Positions 47,764 to 58,060 of a DNA stretch of 64,000 bases are shown here, piece by piece. The notes beneath the pieces are model-generated. The model was given only the letters and a program-made list of their open reading frames with translations, was not told the DNA's origin and ran no database searches. Where the stretch lies: the NCBI GenBank assembly GCA_030035585.1, contig CM057469.1, forward strand, positions 19,462,501 through 19,526,500, written 5' to 3'. Source of the stretch: Dugong dugon. Lineage: Eukaryota; Chordata; Mammalia; Sirenia; Dugongidae. A program made the position numbers and the translations under genes. Within the stretch, counting starts at the first letter, position 1. Every line of letters starts with the position of its first letter.

Positions 47764-48134
47764 AATATCAATTTAATGCCTATGAAAAGAATAATGTATA
47801 TTGATAGTGTTCATCCTCCAGACGGATTCAATCTTACCTCCTGAAACAGAGCACTTAGATGCCAGGTTATTCCTTCAATGTGGCCAAGCCCCACACAGAC
47901 CCTAATGACTGGACCACAAGAAGCAAGAGACAAAAATTATAGCATGGTAAAGACATCAAATGGTGCCCAGCTACTTTTCACATTCATAGTGTCTGGGGTC
48001 TTAAAGGCTTGTTAACCAAGCAGCAGTTCAAACCACTACCTGAAGCCCATGCAGAAGAAAGCACTCTTTTTATTAATGGTCAATGAAATTATCAAAGAAT
48101 CGATGAATGAAATGATATCTCGAAATTCTTGATC
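47764..48134 (+). other. Provirus region between env and polypurine tract
   Basis: Non-coding here. It includes TAGTGTCTGGGGTCTTAAAG near 47,985, which resembles a block of L1 3' UTRs (compare 37,630), so a small L1 fragment may be embedded; not certain. Confidence 0.5.
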
Positions 48135-48146
48135 AGAAGAAGGGAA
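48135..48146 (+). other. Polypurine tract
   Basis: AGAAGAAGGGAA directly before the TG of the 3' LTR, the expected plus-strand primer site. Confidence 0.85.
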
Positions 48147-48755
48147 TGTGCCAGGTTGCAAAACTGAGGTGCCTGGCATGCCTAGGGTGGCTGACTCAGG
48201 TGTAGGCCCAACTCCATTTTGTGACTTCTGCTTCTGCATACCTGATAATGTAACCTTGACTTCTTCATATGCATATGGCCCTGGGCCTCTGGCTGGCTGG
48301 AACAAGTACACTAACTTCTTTCTGCTCATAAGCATATGACCTTGAGCCGCTGGCTGGGTGGAACCAGTAGACTGACTTCTTCCCATTCATATGCATATGA
48401 CCTTGGGCCTCTGGCTGGGCGGAATCAGCGGACCCTGTCCCCTATCAATCACCTTGTAAAACCTCCTTTAGTCATGTATGTAAACTAACCAATCCAAATA
48501 ACCCACATTTGTGTTTCCAACCAATCACTGTAAAGCCCCTGCTTTGAGTTATCCTGCCTCCTGCTTACCTAATCTTGCAACTTCCAATCAGAATGTTATA
48601 TTTAACCTCATAAAAATGTCTCTGTAACTCCACCATTTTGGAGCACTGGTTTTCACGTTGTGAGATCCAACATGTCCCCAGCTTGAACTGCCGTTGCTCT
48701 CAGTGAATCTCTTTACTTTCATTTTAATCACAGTATGCATTGTCACTCAATGGCA
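48147..48755 (+). mobile_element. Provirus 3' LTR
   Basis: Starts TGTGCCAGG and ends AATGGCA (609 bp). It has three U3 tandem units (about 48,260-48,314, 48,315-48,375 and 48,376-48,430) where the 5' LTR has two. The poly(A) signal of the 5' LTR is AGTGAA here (near 48,701). Confidence 0.93.
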
Positions 48756-49222
48756 CCTGCTTTGTTTGGCTCCTGCCATGTGTGGGATTTTTAAAAAACT
48801 TTTTCACAACTTTCCCTAAACCCAAAGAAGCCTCAGTAGAACCCTCTGGCAACCATTGTTTCTCAGTCATGGAGCAGCAGGGAGAGGAATTCTAATTCCT
48901 TAGGTGCCTGTCTGTCATGTTGCAGCTCTGGAATGTGTCAGCACCTAGGAGAACATTACCTGGGTGGGATGGTTGGGCGACGATCAATAAATTCTCGTAA
49001 CTTGATGGCAGCCATAACTGATGTGAATCTAAAAAAAAAAAATTATAAAGAGAATATTCTTATGGCAAGTTCATTTTCAGGAATGAGTGATCTAGTACTA
49101 CAAAACCCTACTTGGAAGAAAACACAGTAGAGAAATTGACAGAAGGACTATCCATAGCTTCTGCTAGAATATATGGGGAAGGAAATTAAGGACTAGTAAA
49201 AGAGCAAACTAACACCCCATCT
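48756..49222. other. Intergenic, no gene seen
   Basis: No recognised element; starts with the right copy of the provirus target duplication CCTG. Confidence 0.5.
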
Positions 49223-49596
49223 TTCAGTTTGTCATACCGTAGCAGCTTGCATGTTGCTGGCAGCTATGCCACCGGTATTTCAAATACCAGCATGGTCACC
49301 CATGGTGAATGGGTTTCAGTGGAGCTTTCAGACTAAGACTATGAAGAAAGGCCTGGTAGTCTACTTCTGAAAATTAGCCAATGAAAACCCTGTGGATCTC
49401 AACAGAATATTGCCCAATATAGTGCTTGAAGATGAGCCCCCTAGGTTGGAAGTCACTCAAAATACCCAGTGGCTGCAACTATGGGCTTGAACATACCAGT
49501 GATTGTGAAGGTGGCATAGGAATGGTAGCATTTTGTTCTGTTGTGCATGGGGTAGCCATGAGTCATAGCTAACTGGATGGCAACTAACAACAACAA
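49223..49596 (+). mobile_element. Internally deleted RTE element
   Basis: 5' end as in the RTE at 36,911 (TTTGTCATACCGTAGCAGCT, GCTATGCCACCGGTATTTCA), then a jump near 49,463 to the RTE 3' end (GTGGCTGCAACTATGGGCTT) and tail GGCAACTAACAACAACAA. It contains no coding region. Confidence 0.88.
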
Positions 49597-50369
49597 AGTT
49601 ATTTTAGATTGGCACTTATCCTTCATTCTCACCGCTTCTTGCAAGCTAAACACTTCATTTCCCAAACTCCCTTAGAAGCAGAGTTCTGGATATGGATTAG
49701 ATTCTTTCGACCAGATGTACTTGTGTGAGATTTGGAAGGTGGAAAGAGAAATGAGGCCATTTCCTGCTGCTTTGACTTTTTTTCTTCTGGCAAGCCAGGT
49801 TATAAAGATATGGTGTTTTTCTGCAGCAGACCTTCCGCTTCCAATATCCAGCTTTGGGGGCGTCCAGTAGCAATTGCAGTGAAGCCAGTGGCTGAACTCT
49901 GTGTTCCAGTGTTCAAACACCAGCTTTGTGAGTGTCAAGAGGTTGCTGGGAGTGGGTTCTTGAGTTCAATCCTTCTGGAAGCAGCTTTCTCATTAGGGCT
50001 GGTGTAGTGGCTTCCACAACGGTCAGTTTTGTGGATGTGTTCTAGAAATGCTTCTGTGAGGCTTCACCCAGAGCCTGCTCCTCTAGCCCTTCCAAAGATT
50101 TTGTAAGCATTTCCTTATCTGTGTTAAATCCCTTTGTTTCTGTTTATAATGCTGAACCCTGACTGAAACACATAGTATATATTGTTTGTAGTCTAAAATT
50201 GCACATTATCTCTGATTATCTCCTGGAGAAGAAGACTTATGACAAGCAAACTACTACACTTAAATATCCACAGGAGGAAGAGTCAGCTATGAGGAGGGAA
50301 GCTGAGTGGCAGCAGGAACAGAAGTGGGAGACTTTTTATGTTTGTTTGCTTGTTTTGCTGTTGTTTTGT
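49597..50369. other. Intergenic, unrecognised
   Basis: Possibly an old LTR or MER element around 49,660-50,170 (ends ...CTGAACCCTGACTGAAACACA), but I cannot name it. Confidence 0.35.
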
Positions 50370-50546
50370 GACTTAGGAGACCCCATGTGTTACAGAGTAG
50401 AATGACTCCATAGGGTTTTCTTGACTGTGATCTTTAAGGAAGCAGATTGCCAGGGCTTTCTTCCGTGGTGCTGCTGGGTGTGTTCAAACTGCCAACCTTT
50501 TTGTTACCAGTCAAGTGGAAACTGTTTGCATCACCCAGGGACCTTG
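50370..50546 (-). mobile_element. AfroSINE, long/composite type
   Basis: Reversed, 3' end missing; AGAGACC-like GAGACCCCATGTGTTACAGA to GCATCACCCAGGGACC. Confidence 0.88.
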
Positions 50547-50611
50547 GGAGCCTTACTTTTCACAGCATACCTTTTGTGTACCTTATGACTTTTTTGTTAC
50601 GTGTATATATT

Positions 50612-50809
50612 AAGAGCCCTGCTGGCACAGTGGTTAAAGTACTCGGCTGCTAACCAAAAGGTCAGTGGTTTGAACTCAACCACCACTCTGTGGGAAAAAG
50701 ATGTGGCACTCTGCTTCCATAAAGATTTACAGCCTTGGAAGCCCTATGGGGGCAGTTCTACTCTCTGTCCTGTAGTGTTTCTATAAGTTGGAATCAACTT
50801 GACGGCAGA
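50612..50809 (+). mobile_element. AfroSINE, composite type
   Basis: AGAGCCCTGCTGGCACAGTG head with the GATGTGGCACTCTGCTTCC module and GGAATCAACTTGACGGCAG end. Confidence 0.93.
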
Positions 50810-51440
50810 AGGTAACTAGGGTATGGCAGCTATTGCACTGGCCCTGGGCCCGTGGTGCCACTGAGCAGTTTCTATTAACCTGGTACGGCCAGCAGCGTGT
50901 CTATGGAAAATGGACTCTATGGTAAGCACTGAAATTGTACCCGTGTCCAAACATCTGACACCCCTCTTTTAGATATCCTTACCATAATATCAGCTCAAAA
51001 ATACAAGTCAAGCTCATTAATCTTTTAATTAACTCATTACCGTGCTTGAGGAAGGATGTTGGGCTATATTGGGTTAACAGAAACTTTTCAGTGATGCCAG
51101 GCGCCCAGGGCCAGTGCAATGCCCTAGTTATTCCAGGCAATGAGTTTGGCGTGGGTTTGGTTTGGTGTATATATTGTGGGTATATATAAAGACAAGTGAG
51201 CCTCTCATTTGCATAAATATGGAGGATGGTGTAGCAGGGGGATACCTGCAACTTGTATCAGTCATTTCCCCACTCAGTACAATGATGATTACAGTACCTG
51301 TCTGGAGGATTAGATTAGGTAATCGTGCGTGTGAGAGTGTTCTGTAACCTAACAAGCACTCTTGATCACCATATGAATAAGAGAAAGGACAAATAATGAG
51401 TTCTAATTATGAGCACGTATTATGTGTGTCTGATAACATA
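50810..51440. other. Intergenic, no gene seen
   Basis: Nothing recognised. Confidence 0.5.
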
Positions 51441-51444
51441 TATA

Positions 51445-51600
51445 AATTCATTTAAGCCCTTCCAGGCAAACTCATGAAGCATTATCACTATTACTGACAA
51501 TAAAACTGAGGCTCAGAGAAGTAAAGTAACTTGTACAAGGTCACCAAGGAACTAGGATTAGAACCAGAGACATCTCTCTTAACTACTATTCTATTTTGAA
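51445..51600 (-). mobile_element. MIR, - strand
   Basis: ACTGAGGCTCAGAGAAGTAA, GTAACTTGTACAAGGTCACC and GATTAGAACCAGAGACATC are reversed MIR blocks. Confidence 0.85.
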
Positions 51601-51665
51601 GCAATCACAGAACATCCAAACTACCAGCTGAAACAAAACTAGGACTGCCCATGAGGACTACCCCA

Positions 51666-51711
51666 AAGAAGCAGTATCCGTTGAGCTGATTCCGACTCAT
51701 AAGAAGCAGTA
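51666..51711 (-). mobile_element. 24-bp micro-insertion of SINE/RTE 3' end with TSD
   Basis: 51,677-51,700 is only the last 24 bases of the shared SINE/RTE 3' end (TTGAGCTGATTCCGACTCAT, reversed), flanked by AAGAAGCAGTA on both sides (51,666-51,676 and 51,701-51,711). Confidence 0.88.
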
Positions 51712-52264
51712 ACCAGAAGGAAAAAAAGATTGGGGAAAAGTGTGCAATGCCTACCTCTCTTCCCTTTTATGGTCAAAACCCAGTTTACTTGCTAATTCAT
51801 CGCTTGCAGGCTGGCTAGCTGCTTTGTATCATTTCTGGATGTGTTTTTCAAGGCACTTGAAAAATTTCAACATTACATTATAAGAGAATAGTTTGGCTAT
51901 CCCGTGGAGCCCATTTGTTATATAATGTGTCTTAACTTCTAGCACTAGTGTGCTTGTTTTAAAAAAAGAAGAAAAAATGGAAGAAAGGAAATTTGAGAAA
52001 AACAGACAATGAGATTTTAATTTGATAATCCAAATTAAGAAGTCCTGTGACTGCTGAGATTTTATGGTGGTAAGCTGGAAAGAAGAATGCAAGATATTCA
52101 GGAAATTTGTGCTCTTAAAAGACAGCGCTGAGCTTGCCTTTGATAATGGAGTGATTGCTCAGTGCCTAGAAATTCTGATTCAGCACAGTAGGAAATAAAC
52201 CAGGCTCAGTTGCCATGCTTTGGCCATGTCATAAAAATATTTTCCAAGGAACACTTTAATAGCA
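51712..52264. other. Intergenic, no gene seen
   Basis: Nothing recognised. Confidence 0.5.
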
Positions 52265-52785
52265 GACTTTGTATAATATGTTTTTAGAATCAGGAAGTGT
52301 GAATCCTCCTACTTTTTCTTCTCTTTCAACACTTCTTTAGCTAGTTGGGGCCTCTAGGCATTCCATATAAAGTTGAGGATTGGTTTTTTCATTTCTGTAA
52401 AGAAGGCTGTTGGAATTTTGAATGGAATTGCTTTGAAAATATACATCACTTTGGGTAGTATTGACATCTTAACAATATTAAGCCTTCGAATCCATGAACA
52501 TGGAACATCTTTGCATTTATATGTCTTCTTTAATCCCTTTCAGCAGTGTTTTTTTATAATTTTCATTGTATAAGTCCTTCACATCCTTGTTAAATTTATT
52601 CCTAGGTATTTTATTCTCTTAGATGCTATTGTGAACGAAATTGTTTCCCTAATTTCTCTTTCAGATTTCTCATTGCTGGTGTATAGAAACCCAACTGATT
52701 TTTGTTTGTTGACCTTGTACCCTGCAACTTTGCTAAATTCCTCTATTACCTCTGGAAGTTTTTTTGTGGGCTCTTTGGGCAGATC
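52265..52785 (-). mobile_element. L1 ORF2 fragment, - strand
   Basis: The - strand frame 52,809-52,579 reads EEFSKVAGYKVNKQKSVGFL and RETISFTIASKRIKYLGINL, standard L1 ORF2 downstream of the RT. The fragment is truncated at both ends. Confidence 0.9.
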
Positions 52786-52824
52786 TGAAACTAAGCCTAA
52801 GCACCTCAAGAATAACCAGAGGAC

Positions 52825-53122
52825 TGTGGGACATAAAGTGATACTCGTGAAGAGTGTGCCTCTTTAGATACAAGAGACCAAAGGGGCAGCTTCTGTCCAG
52901 AGGTGAGATGGGAAGGCAGAGACAGTAAGAAGCTGGTTGAATGGTCATGGGGAATCAGGGGCAGAAAGGAGGAGTGTGCTGTCGCAGAATGGGGTGAGCA
53001 ATTAGGATCTCATAACAATGTATGTATAAAAATTTTGGATGGGAGACTAACTTGAAATGTAAACTTCATTTAATACAACAATAAGAAATAAATTAGAACC
53101 CCCCCCCAAAAAAAAGAAGAAG
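52825..53122 (+). mobile_element. L1 3' UTR fragment with A-tail and TSD
   Basis: Contains ACATAAAGTGATACTCGTGA and TGGTTGAATGGTCATGGGGA, ends in AAAAAAAAGAAGAAG. AACCAGAGGAC at 52,814-52,824 and 53,123-53,133 is a perfect 11-bp direct repeat. Confidence 0.82.
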
Positions 53123-53204
53123 AACCAGAGGACCTTGTCTGAGAGTGGTTAACAGATCTACCATTCTGTAACATTAGGGAATTTCCTGCTGCATGTATAT
53201 AATA

Positions 53205-54155
53205 CTTAATTGTGCTCATGAGAAACCTGTACTTAGACCAAGAGGCAGTCGTTTGAACAGAACAAGGGGATACTGCGTGGGTTAAAGTCAGGAAAGGTGT
53301 GCGTCAGGGTTGTATCCTTTCACCATATTTATTCAATCTGTATGCCTAGCAAATAATCCTAGAAGCTGGACTATATGATGAAGAACGGAGCATCAGGATT
53401 GGAGGAAGACTCATTAACAACTTGCAATATGAGGATGACAAAACCTTGCTTGCTGAAAGTGAAGAGGACTTGAAGCACTTACTGATGAAGATCAAAGACC
53501 ACAGCCTTCAGTGTGAATTACACCTCAACATAAAGAAAACAAAAATCCTGACAACTGGACCAATAAGCAACGTCATGATAAACGGAGAAAAGATTGAAGT
53601 TGTCAAGGATTTCATTTTACTTGGATCCACAGTCAATGCCCATGGAAGCAGCAGTCAAGAAACCAAACAATGCATTTTATTGGGCAATTCTGCTGCAAAA
53701 GATCTTTTTAAGGTATTAAAAAGCAAAAATGTGACTTCAAGGACTAAGTTGCACCTAAGGCAAGCCATGGTGTTTTCAATTGCCTCATATGCATGTGAAA
53801 GCTGGACAATGAATAAGGAAGATCGAAGAAGAACTGATACCTTTGAATTATGGTGTTGGCAAATAATACTGAATATACCATGGACTGCCAGAAGAACAAA
53901 CAAATCTGTCTTGGAAGAAGTACAGCCAGAATGCTCATTAGAAAGAAGGATGGCGCGTCTCACCTACTGTGGACATGTTATCAGGAGGGACCAGCCCCTG
54001 GAGAAGGACGTCATGCTTGGTAGAGTAAAGGGTCAGCAAAAAAGAGGAAGACCCTCAATGAGACGTATTGATACAGTGGCTGCAACAACGGGCTTGAGCA
54101 TAACAACAATTGTGAGGATGGCGCAGGACTCAAAGGCACCTAACAACAACAACAT
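53205..54155 (+). mobile_element. RTE LINE 3' half with decayed reverse transcriptase
   Basis: 5'-truncated RTE. The frame reads KVRKGVRQGCILSPYLFNLY (RQGC motif at 53,302-53,313) up to a TAG at 53,347, then is open from 53,422 for 255 codons. The catalytic box reads YEDD (53,428-53,439) where the family has YADD, so both Asp remain but the context is altered. Downstream are LLGSTVNAHGSSSQE, YACESWTMN and RRTDTFELWCWQI, the RTE thumb and C-terminal region. It ends GGCACCTAACAACAACAAC, with a short deletion before the tail. Not a host gene and unlikely to be active. Confidence 0.95.
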
Positions 54156-54242
54156 GTATATAAGGGAAACGAAGTCACATTCTGTGTGATTAGTTATCTC
54201 TTGAATACATAGGAAAATGTAGTTTGCAATAAAATAAGTCTT

Positions 54243-54322
54243 GTTGTTGTTAGTTGCTGTAAAGTCAATTCTAACTCATGGCAACCTTGTGTGTGCAAAG
54301 TAGAACTGCACTCCATAGGGTT
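54243..54322 (-). mobile_element. AfroSINE 3'-end fragment
   Basis: Reversed: TTGTTGTTGTTAGTTGCTG tail to CACTCCATAGGGTTTT. Confidence 0.9.
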
Positions 54323-54426
54323 TTAGTACATTTTATTTTAGTCAGTCCTCCAAAGTATAGCCACATACCAAAACTGAATATGATAACTCAAGTATGAACA
54401 CATGTTAAACTTACAATTATATCTAT

Positions 54427-54926
54427 TGTCTTAGTTATCTTCCACAGTGAATGGCTTTAACAAACAAATTTCTTCTCTCACAGTTTAGGAAGCTAGAAGT
54501 CTGAATTCAGGGAGCCAGCTCCAGGGGAAGGCTTTCTTTCTCTGTTGGCTCTGGGCGAAAGTCCGTGTCATCAATCTTCCCCTGGTCTAGGAGCTTCTCA
54601 GCACAGGGATCCTGGGTCCAAAGGATGCGCTCCGCTCCTGGCTCTTCTTTCTTGGTGGTTGGAAGTCCTTCTCCTCTCTGCTCAATTCTCTCTTTTATAT
54701 CTCAAAAGAGATTGACTCAAGATATAACCTAATCCTGTAGATTGTGTCCCGCCTCATTAACTTATTTGTCTCTAATTCTGCCTCATTAATGTTATACAGG
54801 CTAGGGTTTACAACACATAGGATAATTATATTAGATCACAAAATGGTGGACAACCACATAATACTGGGAATCCTGGCCTAGTCAAGTTGGCATACATTTT
54901 TGGGGGACACGATTCAATCCATAACA
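54427..54926 (-). mobile_element. ERVL-MaLR-type solo LTR
   Basis: Reversed TG...CA element from TGTCTTAGTTATCTTCC to CAATCCATAACA. Flanks TCTAT (54,422-54,426) and TCAAT (54,927-54,931) are a probable duplication with one mismatch. Confidence 0.88.
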
Positions 54927-54931
54927 TCAAT

Positions 54932-55530
54932 ATTCACAGCCAATACTATACAACTGTTCTCCTTAGCACCATGAACAACATATCTTTCATCTCCTTTAAA
55001 ATACATAATTTTTAAATAGTTGCCTTAATAGAAGATTCTTCCTCAGATGTGCCCCAAGTAAAAGTCTTCGAGAGCAAATATGAGTTCTATCTGCACTTTG
55101 CCCTACAATTCATTCAATTTCAGATTAACCCCAGGAAATGTTAAAGCATTTTTCATTTTTGAAGCTGAAAATCTAATATGCCAAGAGTAAATAATGCTGT
55201 AAAATAATATTAAAACCATCCACAATTCTTTATGTAAACACCATTTTCATATTCTATGCATACACACACATATACATACGTAAATATTTGAAACCACAGC
55301 ATGTGTTTCTACTTTATATTATTTGGTTTTCATTTAATAATTAAAATATGAAAATTTTTCCACATTGTTACAGAGTATTCTTAATTCTAACATTTCATGT
55401 TCCTGTGTGTTGTTTGGTGAGGTGCATCCCTCACCTTATTTAAAATAGCATCCCTCTCCACCCCACCCCTGAACATATCCTTGTTCTGTGCTTTATTTTT
55501 CTCCAAAACATTTATCACCAATCACAAAGC
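54932..55530. other. Intergenic, no gene seen
   Basis: Nothing recognised; a short CA/TA-rich run at about 55,260-55,280. Confidence 0.5.
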
Positions 55531-55534
55531 CATT

Positions 55535-55790
55535 TTAATTCTCCTGGAATCTAAATTTCTGGGTTCACGGAATTGGGTGACCGGCCCAGGCCATTCACCT
55601 TTGGTGTCCTTTTGAACCTTGAACCTTGAAGGAACTAGTGTCCTGGAGTCACTGTCAGGTCAAACAATAGACTAGTAAGCAGCTTAGTCGAGGCCTTAGG
55701 CATTCAGTTCTATGTGCAGCCAGGTAGGAGAAACAAGGTCTCCAGGGTCTGACTAGAGGCTGTGTTTTAGGTTGTATGGCCTGTCTGTGG
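55535..55790 (-). repeat. Unclassified ~450-bp interspersed repeat, copy b (partial)
   Basis: TTTTAATTCTCCTGGAATCT, GGTGACCGGCCCAGGCCATT, CCTTAGGCATTCAG and TGACTAGAGGCTGTGTTTTA parallel copies at 26,925 and 57,183; similarity fades after about 55,790. Orientation relative to copy c. Confidence 0.7.
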
Positions 55791-56049
55791 TGATTCTGTT
55801 TCTGTAATGGAAGGACCCTGATATCCTGCCCTGTGCTTTGATGCTATCCCTTGAGAAATTAACATAACAATGACCTATATAATTAATTTACACTGTCCCC
55901 TCTTTGGAGCCCCTTTCCAAATACTTTTGGTTTTGACTCTGCCCAATTCGAATCGTATCTACTTGTAAAAATATATTCTATTACCTTGATTTTTGGTGTT
56001 TCTCTGCGCATTTAGATTATTGACACCGTCTGCCACAATGTATGTTTAC

Positions 56050-56205
56050 TTATTTAACTTATGTATATCTGTCTCTGCTGACTAGAAAGTAATCTCCATG
56101 AGGGCAGGGAATTTTGTCTGCTTTGTTCTGATGTGTGTGTCTGTAGGGCCAAAGATCATAACTGGCACCTGGTATACATTTAATAAACATATTGAATAAC
56201 TGAGT
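56050..56205 (+). mobile_element. L2 3' end
   Basis: GTAATCTCCATGAGGGCAGG, CTGGCACCTGGTATAC and TTTAATAAACATATTGAATA are L2 terminal blocks. Confidence 0.75.
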
Positions 56206-56353
56206 GTGCCATGATTTATGAAATCCAATCCCCTCGTTTTGGACATTTTGGTCATGCTGCATATCTCCATGAACATATTTTGATTCTATTGAATTTGTTT
56301 CTTAAGACAAACTGCAAAGTCAATGGTTTGGACATCTTCATGGTTCTTACTTA

Positions 56354-56519
56354 AAAAAAAAAAACTCATCAATCATCAAGTTGATTCCGACTTGTAGTGA
56401 CCCTGTAGGACAAAGTAGAACTGCCCCATAGGGTTTCCAAGGAGCAGCTGGTGGATTCGAACTGCTGACCTTTTGGTTAGCAGCTGTAGCTCTTAACCAC
56501 TGTTCCACCAGGGCTCCAT
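56354..56519 (-). mobile_element. AfroSINE, short type, with TSD
   Basis: Reversed copy with A-rich left end. Perfect duplication TTCTTACTTA (56,344-56,353 and 56,520-56,529). Confidence 0.96.
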
Positions 56520-56529
56520 TTCTTACTTA

Positions 56530-56904
56530 GGAGGCTTTTAATCACTTCTGTTAATTAATGTTGGCCCATAAACACATTGAAGTCAGACTCATACTACACA
56601 GAAATTAAAGTTTAATAACAGAATTTCTTATTATGCTGGTGTTTACAAACTGAAAAAAGATAGATGAATAAAAGATACGTGTTACAACAAACTTCCACAA
56701 AGTTGATTTTCAACATTCTGACTTCAGGAGCAAATAGGTAAGATTTATTTTTGGCAACTTTCTCATCAACTTTCCTTATTTACACCATGAAGAATCATGC
56801 ATCAACACTTTTGGTATGATATATTATAGATTAAGTCAAATTTACCTAAAATAAAATAACAGAGTCAAAAACCTGATAAAATATGACCATTCATGATAAG
56901 ATCT
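56530..56904. other. Intergenic, no gene seen
   Basis: AT-rich, nothing recognised. Confidence 0.5.
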
Positions 56905-58060
56905 CCTAACCAACTATGAGGGAAACTTTCTTAACCTGATAAAGATCATCTGAAAAACCTATAGCTAACATCATACTTAATGGCGGAAGACTGAATGTTT
57001 TCTCCCTGAAGATGGGAATAAGGCAAGGATGTTTATTCTCACCACTTATATTCTTGCCTAACCAGTTCAATAAGGCAAGAAAAGGAAATAAAAAATGCAG
57101 ATGGGAAAGGAAGAAAGCTGTTCCTTTTTGCAAATGATATAGTTGCCTATGTAGAAAATCTCAAAGAATCTACTGTTAAAACAAAAATCATATTAAGCCA
57201 ATAATAGAAATTGATTGAAGTTTATTTAATGTACAATTTGTGAATTGGGATAGCATTTTGACTAGGAAGTAAAAAATGTTTCAGAGAGTAAAGAATGTCC
57301 AAAGATTCTTATACCCCATCTGATTGACATTGCCATGGAAATGGAGCCAGAACAGTGTTTATGCAATACAATTTACACTAAAACATACTTCTAGTCTGCC
57401 CTTGGAGTGTCTGTTTCTCAAAACTGACTGCACATAGATAATTCTTCAAAAGAGACCAACGCAAAAACCAAGGCAAAATGGTCTTTACTAATTTGTCTAG
57501 ACCATTGTTTGACTTAAAGATGACTTTAGGAAGCCAGTTTTCTCAAGGCTTATGGTTCAAAACAATATCGCAGGGCAATGGCTTGGGTGAGTCACTTCCC
57601 CTCCATGGACTCCAGAATTCTGGACTCCAGGAGAATTAAAACTCTCTCACTACAAATAAACTCTTAAAACTAATAACTGTGTTATTGTTAGTATATAACA
57701 ATAAAAAATTGGAAACCAAAATTTAAAATAATACCATTTATAATCACTCAAAAAATATTAGCTATAAATCTAAAAAGAAATGTGCAGGATTTGTATGCTG
57801 AAAACTACAAAATGCTGATAAAATAAACCAAAGAAGATCAAAGAAACATACCATGTTCATGGACTGGAAGACTCAGCATAATAAAGATAGTAATTCTCCC
57901 TAATTTGATTTGGTTTACTGTACTTCTTATCAAAATCTCAGCAGGATTTTTTTGTAGATATAGAGAAGCTTATTCTAAAATTTATTTGGAAATGCAAAGG
58001 GGCTAAAACAATTTTGAAAATGAGCAACCATCCTCTGGTAGAAGTAGGGTGGGAAAGAAT
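56905..58060 (+). mobile_element. L1 ORF2 fragment, + strand, interrupted
   Basis: Decayed ORF2: GGGAATAAGGCAAGGATGTT (RQG motif region), CTGTTCCTTTTTGCAAATGATATAG (the FADD-type box, here FANDI) near 57,120, then after a 478-bp insertion ACCATGTTCATGGACTGGAA and AAAATTTATTTGGAAATGCA. Truncated at both ends. Confidence 0.85.
57183..57660 (+). repeat. Unclassified ~450-bp interspersed repeat, copy c, with TSD
   Basis: Inserted in L1 ORF2 between CTGTTAAAAC (57,173-57,182) and CTCTTAAAAC (57,661-57,670), a 10-bp duplication with one mismatch. A 10-bp duplication suggests LINE-mediated retroposition rather than an LTR element. The right end CTACAAATAAA is A-rich. Matches copies at 26,925-27,370 and 55,535-55,790 in reverse. 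Confidence 0.78.

Larger units (their letters stand above)
38809..48755 (+). mobile_element. Full-length decayed class I endogenous retrovirus
   Basis: A complete provirus structure of 9.95 kb: 5' LTR, primer binding site, gag, pro, pol, env, polypurine tract and 3' LTR, with the 4-bp target duplication CCTG at 38,805-38,808 and 48,756-48,759. A 4-bp duplication and the pol and env motifs place it among gammaretrovirus-like (ERV1) elements. All genes carry frameshifts and stops. A MaLR-type LTR (42,389-42,907) and an AfroSINE (43,465-43,631) lie inside pol; without them the element is about 9.2 kb. Confidence 0.93.
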
